Source: JAACFF01 sp963701435
Lineage (GTDB): Bacteria; Chloroflexota; Anaerolineae; Promineifilales; Promineifilaceae
Direction: 5' to 3'
Assembly (NCBI GenBank): GCA_963701435.1
Contig: CAVPAL010000023.1
Span: 868,001 to 932,000, forward strand
Length of the DNA stretch: 64,000 bases
In this document: piece after piece, positions 27,916-36,838 of the stretch
Position numbering within the stretch: position 1 is the first letter of the stretch
Layout: each line of letters starts with the position of its first letter
Notes under the pieces: generated by a model
What the model was told of the DNA's origin: nothing
Databases searched by the model: none
What the model saw: only the letters and a program-made list of their open reading frames with translations
Translations under genes and position numbers: made by a program

Positions 27916-28845
27916 TTAGAAACCTAACCTTCGCTCTCTGCGGCTCAGGAAATACTGCACCGTCAAACCAATGACCAATACCAATACAAATAAGACCATA
28001 GAAGCTGCCGCGGCATAGCCTTGGCGGAAACTAGAGGCGACACCGCCTGACCCTTGACCAAATCCTTCGGCAAAAATCACATAGCCCAAGACCTGGGTGC
28101 CGGCCTTGTACCCGGTCAGCACCAGGAAGAGCTGCCAGGCCTGCAGGGAACCAATGATATTGAGCAGCAAATTGGTGTTCACCACCGGGGTGATCATGGG
28201 CCAGGTGACATTGGCGAAGGTTTGCCAGCCATTGGCGCCATCAATCTTGGCTACTTCGTAAAGTTCCGCCGGGACTACCTGTAGACCAGCCAGGAAGATC
28301 ACCATGGTGATACCCATGTTGGCCCATATCTGCACGAACATGACCCAGAAGAAGGCCTCATTGGGTTGGCCTCCCAGGAATTCTGATTGGACTCCGAAAA
28401 GTCCGAGAATTTGCGCCATTGGGCCGCCTTGGGGATAAAGGAAGAGCGACCAGATCAAGCCTTGAATGGCGACACCCAGAATCACGGGCATGAAGAAAAG
28501 GACGCGGAAATATTTTGTCCCTTTCAATCCCTGATTCAACAGCAGCGCGATTACCAATCCAAGCGTAAATTGGACGGTCGTCACCACAACCATGAATACC
28601 AGGGTGCGCTGCAGCGCTTCCAGGTTGTCGCGTGATGCCAGCCCGCGAAAGAGAAATTCGTCATAATTCTCAAAGCCTATCCAATTGATAGGTATGCCCG
28701 GGATACCGCTGGCGTCCGTGAGAGAGAAAACGCTTGTGGCAATCGAGGGTCCAAGGGCAATGATGATGTAAGCCAAGAAGCCGGGTAAGAGCAGTAGAAA
28801 GGGAAGCCATCTTTTCCAGCCTTTTCCAAAAAGATACTGATTCAT
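27916..28845 (-). CDS. Carbohydrate ABC transporter permease (MalF/UgpA type)
   Basis: First membrane subunit of the CUT1-class sugar importer, 309 residues with six membrane segments. The EAA loop reads VPAELYEVAKIDGANGWQTF (about 215-235), the site that contacts the ATPase. It lies between the solute-binding protein and the MalG-type subunit, in the usual order. No ATPase gene is encoded here; CUT1 systems often share a single MsmK/MalK-like ATPase encoded elsewhere. Confidence 0.92.
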   Translation of the reverse strand: MNQYLFGKGWKRWLPFLLLLPGFLAYIIIALGPSIATSVFSLTDASGIPGIPINWIGFENYDEFLFRGLASRDNLEALQRTLVFMVVVTTVQFTLGLVIALLLNQGLKGTKYFRVLFFMPVILGVAIQGLIWSLFLYPQGGPMAQILGLFGVQSEFLGGQPNEAFFWVMFVQIWANMGITMVIFLAGLQVVPAELYEVAKIDGANGWQTFANVTWPMITPVVNTNLLLNIIGSLQAWQLFLVLTGYKAGTQVLGYVIFAEGFGQGSGGVASSFRQGYAAAASMVLFVLVLVIGLTVQYFLSRRERRLGF

Positions 28846-28934
28846 GTTTTCTTTTCTCCCAAAGATATCAAGAAGAGCAGACTTCTCGCCCCAGGTAGGA
28901 CGAGAAGTCCTGCTACAGCCTGCCTATTTATGCA

Positions 28935-30315
28935 CTAAGAATCAAGTCCGGCCTGGAGATCGGCCTGGGCCTGAGTCGCAAGGGCGGCTGCATCCTCCCA
29001 TTCGTTGAAGGGTTGGAACCATGATGACCCTTGGCCACCATTGGCCCACTGCCCGGCGCCTTTGGGATCGATCCAGAACTGTTCATAGCCAATGCGGAAA
29101 TTTTCTAGATACGGGGCAACTGCCTGGCCTAATTGGGTATCCAATACAGCCGTCGGCTGCGTGGGAATGAAGCCCACAGCGTTCGCAAATTCCTGATAGT
29201 TGTCCGGTTCAGAGAACATGGTCAGGTAATTCAAAGCCGCTTCTTCGTTCGGTGTGTTGGCGGCAATCGACCAGCCCTGGTCATACTTGCCGAATAGATA
29301 TTGGTTGTCTTCAGCATTGTCACTGCCCGGGAAAGGAGCATAAGTCCATTCAAATGCCGGTTCAGCTGCTTCGACTGAGGGGGCCTGCCAGTTGCCCGAG
29401 GGCATAAACGCCACATCGCCGGCCGCGAAGCGCGCAGGCGTTGCGTCATGGGTAAGGCCAGTGACGCCCGGCTCGAGCATATCCTGGGCAAAGACCTGAT
29501 ATTTTTCCCACAATGGCAGGGTGTTTTCGTCGTTCCACTTGATGTCACCGGTCCACAGCCCTTCAACAAGGGCTCCCTGATCGGGATACATGGAACCGAG
29601 CAGCCCATAGGTGCCAACAAAGACGGGCCAACCATCAGCACCACCAACAGTCATGCAGGAAAGACCGGCAGCCTCGATGGTTGTCACAAGCTGCGACCAG
29701 CTCACTCCACGTCGTGGGCATCTCCACGTTATTCTCAGCTAACAAATCTTGGTTAACGTACATACCGCTGTAGGTGACACGTCCGAGGTTGATGGAATAA
29801 ACCTTGCCATCGAAAGAACCGGCGTCATTGATGGTGGCCTCATCGTAGTTGCTAACGAATGGCTGACCGGTCAGGTCCATCAAAAGGCCGGCCTGAATGA
29901 ACTGCTGCCAGTTTGGTGCATCGACATCTGTCATATAGGGTTGGGCAGCGTTGGCGAAGCCAAAGATATCGATAACGTCCACGTCATTGGCCGTTAAACG
30001 GGTCTGCGTGACTGTAGGCAGGTCAGCTGCCTCTACGATTGCCATGTCTACGGTAACGTTCGGATAAGCGGCCTCAAACTTGTCGTTGAAGGCTTGCATG
30101 AATTCCACCATGGGTGGATTCTGGTGAATAAGGACACGGAGGGTCACTGGCGCTGCTTCTTCAGCAGGCGCCGCCTCTTCAGCAGGCGCAGCTTCTTCAG
30201 CAGGCGCAGCTTCTTCAGCAGGCGCGGCCGGTTCTGACCCACCCCCACAAGCCACCAACATCAAGACGGCAATAATCAACAAACTGATAAGTAAAAACAA
30301 TTTAGACTTTTTCAT
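28935..30315 (-). pseudogene. Sugar ABC transporter solute-binding lipoprotein, one frameshift
   Basis: Binding protein of the CUT1 importer, about 459 residues when repaired. The lipobox is LVACGG, followed by an Ala/Glu-rich linker of AEEAAP repeats. The family 1 solute-binding fold continues through GKVYSINLGRVTYSGMYVN to TTWSELVAA, where an extra base near 29685-29695 breaks the frame; the second frame carries GGADGWPVF and the C-terminal lobe. GGAG precedes the ATG. Transcription probably starts from the promoter at 30481-30509 under control of the divergent LacI regulator. The ligand is inferred, from the enzymes nearby, to be a beta-gluco-oligosaccharide. Confidence 0.9.
30152..30223. 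repeat. Four tandem 18-bp repeats in the linker of the binding protein
   Basis: Four head-to-tail copies of an 18-bp unit of the type GCAGCTTCTTCAGCAGGC, two of them identical, encode the repeated AEEAAP linker. Copy number may vary between strains by slippage. Confidence 0.85.
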
Positions 30316-30480
30316 CTGAAATCTCCTATATCTTGCCCGGGCGAACCAAGGCCAAAGATTGAATTGTGTATCTTTTTCTTCTCAACTTATACAATAGGGG
30401 GACAAAACCTCTTCACAGCGTCTTTTTATGAAACCACCTCCTCTTATCTCTTAGACTCACCATTTCCTCAAACGAGGCTC

Positions 30481-30509
30481 AATCTACAGCTAAATGCTGC
30501 CATTGTCAA
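30481..30509 (-). promoter_or_regulatory. Promoter of the sugar ABC operon
   Basis: Read on the minus strand, TTGACA (30504-30509), a 17-nt spacer and TAGATT (30481-30486) form a good sigma-70-type promoter. It lies about 165 nt before the binding-protein start. The LacI operator at 30537-30550 lies 27 bp upstream of its -35 box. Confidence 0.55.
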
Positions 30510-30536
30510 GCATAATGGGAGTAAAATTCGATATTA

Positions 30537-30550
30537 TGAAAACGTTTTCA
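30537..30550. promoter_or_regulatory. LacI-family operator O1
   Basis: Perfect 14-bp palindrome TGAAAACGTTTTCA with a central CG, the form expected for LacI/CcpA-type regulators. A near-identical site (O2) lies 137 bp away, centre to centre, between the two divergent promoters. Confidence 0.75.
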
Positions 30551-30667
30551 CGACTATAGCATTAATAAGCGACCCTGTCAATAGTATTTGCGGCAATGCG
30601 GCAATCCATGCGGCAATTATCGTCTGATAAGCCTTGAGTGCGCGGTGAAAATGGGCTAAAAACTTTG

Positions 30668-30696
30668 TTGATGCGAAAACGTTTTCAAAGTATACT
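30668..30696 (+). promoter_or_regulatory. lacI-type regulator promoter with operator O2 in the spacer
   Basis: TTGATG (30668-30673), 17 nt and TATACT (30691-30696) form a promoter whose spacer contains the palindrome GAAAACGTTTTC (30675-30686). A repressor bound there would block RNA polymerase, so the regulator most likely represses itself. Confidence 0.7.
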
Positions 30697-30714
30697 TATA
30701 AAAGGAGGTTAAAA

Positions 30715-31737
30715 ATGACAAACAACGACTCAAAAGTGACCATTCTGGATATCGCAGATAAAGCAAATGTGTCTCCCAGTACTGTTTCACGTGTGCTGCG
30801 TGGATCAGCCGCTGTTTCAAAAAAGAAACAACAAGACGTCATTGACGCCGTAATCGAGTTGGACTATCGCCCCAATATCTTCGCCCAAAGTCTGGCCAGT
30901 GGACAGTCGATGACAATTGGTGTCTTGACCCAAAATTTCGGCAGCCCCTTTTATGACGGCATTTTGCAAGGAATCCTGCAAGGACTAGATAATACAAGTT
31001 ATTGGCCGCTCTTTGCTGATGGCCGTTGGCAAAATGCCACCGAAGAGCGCGCTTTAGATATGATGGTTGACCGGCGTGTGGATGGTTTGATTATCCTCGG
31101 CGGGCAAATCCGCGAGGCACGGCTGCAGGAGATTGCGGCAGGGATTCCCCTTATCGTTGTCGCCCGTGAGTTAGTCACGCTGCCGGATCGCTGTATTTAT
31201 GTTGACAATTTTGCTGCCGCCTATCGCGCAGTAAATTATCTACTGCAAAGGGGGCATCGCGATATTGCTCATATTACGGCCGATATGAATAACACCACGG
31301 CCGTTGATGATGTCGCCAATCGGTACCTGGGGTATAAAAAGGCCTTGGAAGATGCGGGCATCGATCCCGATCCCCGGCTGGTGGTCGAAGGCAATTTGCA
31401 GCAGCAGTCCGGCGTCCTGGCCGTCGAAATGCTGCTGGGGCAGGGGCGAACTTTTAGCGCCATCTTCGCCGCCAATGACCAGATGGCTTTTGGGGCCGGC
31501 TTGGCGCTCTACCGGCGCGGCATTCGCGTACCGGAGGAAGTATCTCTGGTCGGCTTTGACGACGAATCTTCCGCTGCTTATTGGATACCACCGCTAACAA
31601 CACTCAGACAGCCGGCAGTGGAAATGGGCCAGGCCGCGGCGCAGGCGATCTTAGAGTTAATCAACAAGAAATCACCGGTAGTTGAGGTATTTCAAGCCGA
31701 GCTGATGATTCGTGATTCCGTCGTCCGCCACCGCTAA
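30715..31737 (+). CDS. LacI-family transcriptional regulator of the glucan locus
   Basis: A 340-residue LacI/GalR-type repressor. The helix-turn-helix (about 9-30, ILDIADKANVSPSTVSRVLR) and hinge helix (YRPNIFAQSLASGQ) are followed by a periplasmic-binding-protein-like effector domain (62-340) with GVLTQNFGSPFYDG and VSLVGFDDESSAAYWIPPLT. AAAGGAGG lies 6 nt before the ATG. It is divergent from the sugar ABC operon and flanked by two matching operators. The inducer is likely an oligosaccharide or sugar taken up by that importer. It is intact, unlike most genes it would control. Confidence 0.93.
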   Translation: MTNNDSKVTILDIADKANVSPSTVSRVLRGSAAVSKKKQQDVIDAVIELDYRPNIFAQSLASGQSMTIGVLTQNFGSPFYDGILQGILQGLDNTSYWPLFADGRWQNATEERALDMMVDRRVDGLIILGGQIREARLQEIAAGIPLIVVARELVTLPDRCIYVDNFAAAYRAVNYLLQRGHRDIAHITADMNNTTAVDDVANRYLGYKKALEDAGIDPDPRLVVEGNLQQQSGVLAVEMLLGQGRTFSAIFAANDQMAFGAGLALYRRGIRVPEEVSLVGFDDESSAAYWIPPLTTLRQPAVEMGQAAAQAILELINKKSPVVEVFQAELMIRDSVVRHR

Positions 31738-31783
31738 ATGTTGCTGCCGGAAAACTTGCCATCTTTAACAAATCCAGTATTAA

Positions 31784-32109
31784 TTGGATATGACACTGGT
31801 TGGGATACATCCTGAATCCAATTTGACTTTGGAACCCATCGATGTGGAAGGGCAACTGGTGACCCACCTGTATGAACGGGTAAGCCCTTCAGTGGTGCAC
31901 ATCACGGCCCAGGAAATCATCCTCGGCAACCGGCGTTACCTCATTGGTGGAGACATCTTAACGGCCGTTAACGACCAACCCATCAACGATTGGATCAGCA
32001 ATCCGAATACCTTGAGCTGCATACGGCCGTCGGCGAAGACGTTTTCCTCACCTTGATCCGCGAAGGCCAGGTTTTCGAGACCACAATGACCTTAATGGCC
32101 CAGCCTTGA
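31784..32109 (+). pseudogene. HtrA/DegP-type protease relic with internal deletion
   Basis: The first frame starts with VTHLYERVSPSVVHIT, the usual beginning of a trypsin-like HtrA domain. It then jumps directly to IILGNRRYLIGGDILTAVND, which is the PDZ domain. The whole catalytic region (His, Asp, Ser) is missing. A frame change near 32005 leads to ELHTAVGEDVFLTLIREG and then FETTMTLMAQP, the end of a PDZ domain, with its stop at 32107-32109. So the gene lost about 200 codons and then frame. Confidence 0.75.
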
Positions 32110-32148
32110 TTTATTGTTGGGAAATCCGATATCCAGGAACTTGATTTC

Positions 32149-33933
32149 TCAAAAAGGCCAGACCAGCGGCAGAAAAATGGCCACCAGCACGAGGATGATC
32201 AAATTCAAGCCAATACCCACCCGCGGATAATCGGCAAAGCGATACCCCCCGGGGCCAAAGATCAACACATTAACCTGGTGGCCGATGGGCATGAGAAAAG
32301 AGGTCGAGGCAGCCAGGACGACGGCCATCACATAGCTCTTGGGACTGACATCCAAGCCCAAAGCGATATCGATGGCGATGGGTACGACCAGGACAGTAGC
32401 CGCGGCATTAGAGATTACTTCCGTCAATAAAGCGGTCATGATAAACAGCCCAATCATCACCCCGCGCGGGCCGAGATCCCCTAACAAGCCGGTGATCTGG
32501 TCGGCCAGCAGCACGGCCGTTCCTGATGTTTCCATGGCAATGCCCAGGGGCAAAATGCCGGCAATCAAAAATATTGAGCGCCAATCTATCGCTGCATACG
32601 CTTCATCCATATGAATGATTCCGGCCAGGATCATGAGCAGGGCGGCGATGAGTAAAACGGCCGCTGGGCTCAACCACCCGGTGACGATAACCGCCAGAGC
32701 GCCCAAGAGGATGGCAATCGTCAGTGGGGCTTTTTTAAGCCGCCGCATACTGAAAGGCGCCGATTCCAGGATCAGAAAATTGTTGTCCATACGCAGCTGT
32801 TCAATGCGCTCCGCCTCGCCTTGGACCAACAAAGCGTCCCCAAATCGTAAGGGAATTTCAGGCAAACGGGAAACAATGGACTCACCCTGGTGGCGGATAG
32901 CCAGGACAGCCAGGTCAAAGCGCGCCCGAAAACCAATATCCTTTAATGTTTTGCCCTCCAAATCGGACCGCGGTGACAAAGTTACTTCCACCAACCTTTG
33001 ACTGCCGATAGTTAACTCTTCCTCTATCTCTTGCGCACCACTGCCCGGCAAGGGCACCAGGTTGAGCGCAGTACTGGCATTCAAAAAATCCTCCGGCTGC
33101 CCTTCAACTAACAGAATATCACCCTGCTTGATAGGGCGGTCGGCGCCGGGGAAAAATGGGGGTTTACCGTCACGGACAATGTGGATCACATTGAGACCGT
33201 ATTTCGTTGCCAACCGTATTTCGGCTAATGTTTTATTGACCATGGCCGAGTTGCCATTAACCCTGACCTCGCTCAGATAAGGGCGCAGGCGGTATGATTG
33301 GGAGGGGGTATTGGTCGAATAACGAGCAGGCAGGAGATGGCGGCCGATGAGTACCATATAAAGGATGCCTGCGACCAGGATGATCACGCCCATGGGCAAA
33401 AAATCGAAGAAAGCAAATGGTTCGCCGCCCAACTTAACCAGGATATCATTAGCCAGGATGTTGGGTGGCGTGCCGATTAAGGTCATATTGCCGCCGAGCA
33501 GGGCGGCAAAGGCCAGGGGTATCAATAATTTTGAGGGGGGTGTCTTGATTTTTTCGGAAATCGAAATGATCGCCGGCAGCAAAATCGCCACGGCCCCGAT
33601 ATTATTCATGAATGCGGACATGATACCCACGGTAAGCATCATGATCACCAGCACCCGCAAGGGGCTGCTGCCGCCCAGGCGCAGCATGATCTCCCCCAAG
33701 GCATCGGCTACCCCTGTCCTGTATAAGGCACCGCTGATGATGAAAACAGCACCTACCGTAATAACCGCCGGGCTGGCGAATCCGGAAAAAGCCTCCTCCG
33801 GTGTCACCAAACCGGTCAGGATGAGGGCCGCCAGGACGAGCAGGGCCACGACATCAACGCGCAGCTTCTCGGAGACAAATAAGATGAGGGCTAATAACAA
33901 TATGCTCAGAACGAGAATATTTTCGGTGGTCAA
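32149..33933 (-). CDS. SLC13/DASS-family transporter with two TrkA-C (RCK_C) domains
   Basis: Inner-membrane transporter of 594 residues, related to sodium- or proton-coupled carriers of sulfate or dicarboxylates. The N-terminal membrane half (about 1-190) contains NNIGAVAILLPAII and IGTPPNILAND. Two cytoplasmic RCK_C-type domains (about 210-290 and 305-385, with ILLVEGQPEDF and ALLVQGEAERIEQ) separate it from the C-terminal half (about 395-594), which includes SNAAATVLVVPIAI. This layout is standard for bacterial SLC13-like permeases. It converges with the HtrA relic. The substrate cannot be predicted. Confidence 0.9.
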   Translation of the reverse strand: MTTENILVLSILLLALILFVSEKLRVDVVALLVLAALILTGLVTPEEAFSGFASPAVITVGAVFIISGALYRTGVADALGEIMLRLGGSSPLRVLVIMMLTVGIMSAFMNNIGAVAILLPAIISISEKIKTPPSKLLIPLAFAALLGGNMTLIGTPPNILANDILVKLGGEPFAFFDFLPMGVIILVAGILYMVLIGRHLLPARYSTNTPSQSYRLRPYLSEVRVNGNSAMVNKTLAEIRLATKYGLNVIHIVRDGKPPFFPGADRPIKQGDILLVEGQPEDFLNASTALNLVPLPGSGAQEIEEELTIGSQRLVEVTLSPRSDLEGKTLKDIGFRARFDLAVLAIRHQGESIVSRLPEIPLRFGDALLVQGEAERIEQLRMDNNFLILESAPFSMRRLKKAPLTIAILLGALAVIVTGWLSPAAVLLIAALLMILAGIIHMDEAYAAIDWRSIFLIAGILPLGIAMETSGTAVLLADQITGLLGDLGPRGVMIGLFIMTALLTEVISNAAATVLVVPIAIDIALGLDVSPKSYVMAVVLAASTSFLMPIGHQVNVLIFGPGGYRFADYPRVGIGLNLIILVLVAIFLPLVWPF

Positions 33934-34216
33934 AAAAGAGTTTCCTTAATTGGGCGCCGTTTATTGCCGAACGCGCATGGTGAAGTAATCTTGGGTGAAA
34001 TACGGTTTTTGCTTTGCAGCATGCTGTGACCGGCAAACATTATAGAGACGACCAGCAGAGTGATCAACCTTAAATCGCCATCCGGGCGAAATTAATATCA
34101 ATTACTTTAGCTTCACCCCTTGAAAATTTGGCGATTGTTGGTCAAAATAGGCATTGCTTCTGATCGATGAGTGGCGACATGAGAGCAATTCAACCATAAT
34201 AGACCGGTAAATCACT

Positions 34217-35254
34217 ATGAACAATTCCCAATCACCAGCAGCCGCACATAAAAAATCCTGGTTTCGCCGCCACCGCATCTGGACGGCCGTCCTTGCCCTC
34301 CTTGGCCTGCTCTTCATCACCCTGGCCCTCCTGCAGTTCTTACCCGTCAGCATCAAAGACAATTCTGTTTCTAACCCGGCCGGGAGCCTTGCCGAAGCGC
34401 TGGCGCGCATCGCCACGATACAAGAGGCGGAAATGGCCGGCGGCGAGATTAACCCCGTTTGCCAAAGCACAGTGCTGAGCCACGGTGCCAAGACGGACAA
34501 TGTCATCGTCTTTTATCATGGCTTCACCAGCTGCCCGGAACAGTTCCGCGAGCTGGGAGAGCAGTTCTTTGCCGCAGGTTACAACGTGTACATCCCGCGC
34601 ATGCCTTACCATGGCCAGGTGGATCGCTCTCAGGAAGCGCTGCTGCCGACAACGGCCGAAGAGTTGGCCGTTTTTGCGCGCGGCACGACGGACATCGCCC
34701 AAGGTCTGGGTGATCGCGTGGTCGCCGGCGGGCTTTCCGGAGGGGGAACCATCGCCACCTGGGTGGCGCAAAAGCATGCGGACGTCGATCGCGTGGTGGT
34801 CGTCGCCCCCTTCCTGGGCATCGGCTTTATTCCCACACCGCTGAACCGCATTGTGGCCCGGATCCTGGACATTATCCCCAACATCAATATGTGGTGGGAT
34901 CCAGCCACCAAGGACACTAACCCCAACACCGCCACCTATTCGTATCCCGGCTATCCCCTGCATGCCCTGGCCGAATATCTGCGCCTGGGCTTTGCCGCCC
35001 AGGATGCGGCGCGGCGCGAGAAACCGGCTGTGCCCTCCATTATCGTGATCAACAACGCCCACGATGATTCGGTGAACAACGGCATCACCAACCAGCTTGT
35101 TGCCGCCTGGAAAGCGTTTAGCGGGGAATCACTGCGCACCTTTGAATTTGAAGAGTCGCTCAATCTGCCGCATGATTTGATCACCCCCACGCGCGAAGAC
35201 GGCAATCCGGCCCTGGTCTATCCGCTCATCATCGATGTAGTCGAGGTGGAGTGA
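34217..35254 (+). CDS. Membrane-anchored alpha/beta hydrolase
   Basis: A 345-residue protein with one N-terminal membrane segment (about 22-42) and an alpha/beta-hydrolase domain outside or at the membrane. Oxyanion region HGFTSCPEQF, nucleophile elbow GGLSGGG (Ser about 169) and the region NNAHDDSVNN, where the acid and His partner are expected (a His also occurs in LPHDLITP), are visible. Likely an esterase or lipase-like enzyme; the substrate is unknown. It stands alone and reads away from the SLC13 gene. Confidence 0.8.
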   Translation: MNNSQSPAAAHKKSWFRRHRIWTAVLALLGLLFITLALLQFLPVSIKDNSVSNPAGSLAEALARIATIQEAEMAGGEINPVCQSTVLSHGAKTDNVIVFYHGFTSCPEQFRELGEQFFAAGYNVYIPRMPYHGQVDRSQEALLPTTAEELAVFARGTTDIAQGLGDRVVAGGLSGGGTIATWVAQKHADVDRVVVVAPFLGIGFIPTPLNRIVARILDIIPNINMWWDPATKDTNPNTATYSYPGYPLHALAEYLRLGFAAQDAARREKPAVPSIIVINNAHDDSVNNGITNQLVAAWKAFSGESLRTFEFEESLNLPHDLITPTREDGNPALVYPLIIDVVEVE

Positions 35255-35635
35255 GCGCAATAACCGCTTTTTTATCTTACTGGTTTGAAAGAGTAGTCCC
35301 ATGCCGCCCACATAGCCCAACGGCCGTTACCATACCTTACCTTGGGATGCCCCTAGCATAATTTTTTTGTAGCTTCACCTCATTGGGAATAATATTGCAA
35401 CACTCTCAGAAAGGTCACTTTTTGAGACATTGGGTGGTTGATGAGTCTCAATTTATGTCTCATGATAGGATTCTCAATAAATCTTTGACATTATGAGACT
35501 TGGAGGACCTATGGTCAAGACAGATAATTATTGACGGGTGAGCAAGGGTGGCGCGGTCAGGAGATCGGCCACAAGCTAACCCACAAAATAAACTTGTCGG
35601 ACTACCGGATCCATAACGGTGAATAGAAAAGTGTT
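35255..35635. other. Intergenic region with TGAGAC/GTCTCA motifs
   Basis: About 380 nt without a gene. It contains one ACGGCCGT palindrome (near 35323) and a cluster of related short motifs. TGAGACAT (35423-35430) pairs with ATGTCTCA (35455-35462). The odd palindrome TGAGTCTCA (35440-35448) sits between them, and a further ATGAGAC lies near 35490. No conserved protein is readable across it. Confidence 0.5.
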
Positions 35636-36838
35636 TCACCTGGCATGTCTATAACGTCGAAATATTATCCAGGCTGCGGCCATTGCAGCAATAATTAGCG
35701 ATACAACAGTCGCGACGGCCAGATTCAGTTGCAAAAAACCAAGATCAACCGTGCGGCTGTCCAAGCGCACCAGTTCCAGCAATGTGCGTCCAATCGCATA
35801 AAAAATGAGGTAAAGCGCCGTCAATTCGCCCGTCAACAAGCGTTCAGAATACCGCTTTGCGAGCAGATACAACACAATAAACGTCAGCAGGCTCCACAAC
35901 GATTCATACAGGAAAGCGGGGTGAAAACGCGAAAATTCGCTGTAGGCGGGCAGGCGATAGGCAGGATCGATGGTAACGGCCCAGGGAAGCTCGGTGGGAC
36001 GGCCGTATAATTCCTGGTTGAAATAATTGCCCCAGCGACCAAACACCTGGCCCAGAGCAAGTCCAATAACCCCCAAATCAGCCCAGCCCAGCATCGGAAT
36101 GCGCGCGCGGCGGGAGTATAGGAATAAGCCCAGCGCGCCGCCGGCAATGCCGCCATAAATGCCAAGCCCTCCATTGCGCACGTTTATTATCTGGTAAGGA
36201 TTGCGGAAATAGTCAAGCGGTGATTCGATGCCGACGGCCGCCATGCTGGGTGATGGGGTTAAAATATGATAAAGGCGGGCGCCGATCACGCCAAAAATCA
36301 AACACCAGATAATACCGTTCCAGACGTTGTCAGGATTCCAAATACGCCAAGGCGCATCGTCGATCCATTCAGTTTTTATTTTGGGGACGGCCGTTAACGT
36401 TTCACGAACCTGGGCAATTCCTTCTTTATTTAAACCCATATTTCGCGGATCAAATCCCCAGACCAGTAACAAATCACCCACAGTCACATACTTGCGTTTC
36501 GTAAACTGCGCCTGAATTTCATCCGGCAGCGCCAGTTTGGTTAATCGTATACGCTGCACTGCTTTTGGTACGGTAGCTTGAAACAGCCTGACCCCGCGTT
36601 CATGCGCCAGCGATGCAACCACCCAGCAGCCCAGCGCAATGCCGCCAACAATCCAGATGCCATACCAAAATATATCAAATTCAAGGCCGGGAATGTGGAG
36701 CGCAACGCGCCCGGGCGTGTTCCCGGTTATGAGATGATAAAGATACAATCCTGCCGTCAACAGCAAGAGAAAAATAATTGCGTACCAGTAAGGAGGAATT
36801 TGTAAACGACGCGTATATGTTTTGGTAGCGGATTTCAT
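35636..36838 (-). CDS. lgt: Prolipoprotein diacylglyceryl transferase
   Basis: Inner-membrane enzyme that moves diacylglycerol from phosphatidylglycerol to the lipobox Cys of prelipoproteins. The window encodes several such substrates (amylase, PhnD, GH16, sugar-binding protein). At 400 residues it is longer than the usual 260-300. An insertion of about 80 residues after the second membrane segment (including KYVTVGDLLLVWGFDPRN) accounts for this. The Lgt signature GRWGNYFNQELYGRPTELPW is intact, with the conserved Asn and Arg. It abuts the CDP-alcohol phosphatidyltransferase gene directly, on the same strand. Confidence 0.92.
   Translation of the reverse strand: MKSATKTYTRRLQIPPYWYAIIFLLLLTAGLYLYHLITGNTPGRVALHIPGLEFDIFWYGIWIVGGIALGCWVVASLAHERGVRLFQATVPKAVQRIRLTKLALPDEIQAQFTKRKYVTVGDLLLVWGFDPRNMGLNKEGIAQVRETLTAVPKIKTEWIDDAPWRIWNPDNVWNGIIWCLIFGVIGARLYHILTPSPSMAAVGIESPLDYFRNPYQIINVRNGGLGIYGGIAGGALGLFLYSRRARIPMLGWADLGVIGLALGQVFGRWGNYFNQELYGRPTELPWAVTIDPAYRLPAYSEFSRFHPAFLYESLWSLLTFIVLYLLAKRYSERLLTGELTALYLIFYAIGRTLLELVRLDSRTVDLGFLQLNLAVATVVSLIIAAMAAAWIIFRRYRHAR

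Noticed and set aside
30152..30223. Regular 18-bp repeats considered as a CRISPR array
   Set aside because: The units are adjacent without spacers and encode an in-frame AEEAAP linker in the binding protein. No cas gene was seen in the window.
34340..35062. Long open frame antisense to the alpha/beta hydrolase
   Set aside because: The hydrolase has intact catalytic motifs and signal anchor; the His-rich reverse product is an artefact.
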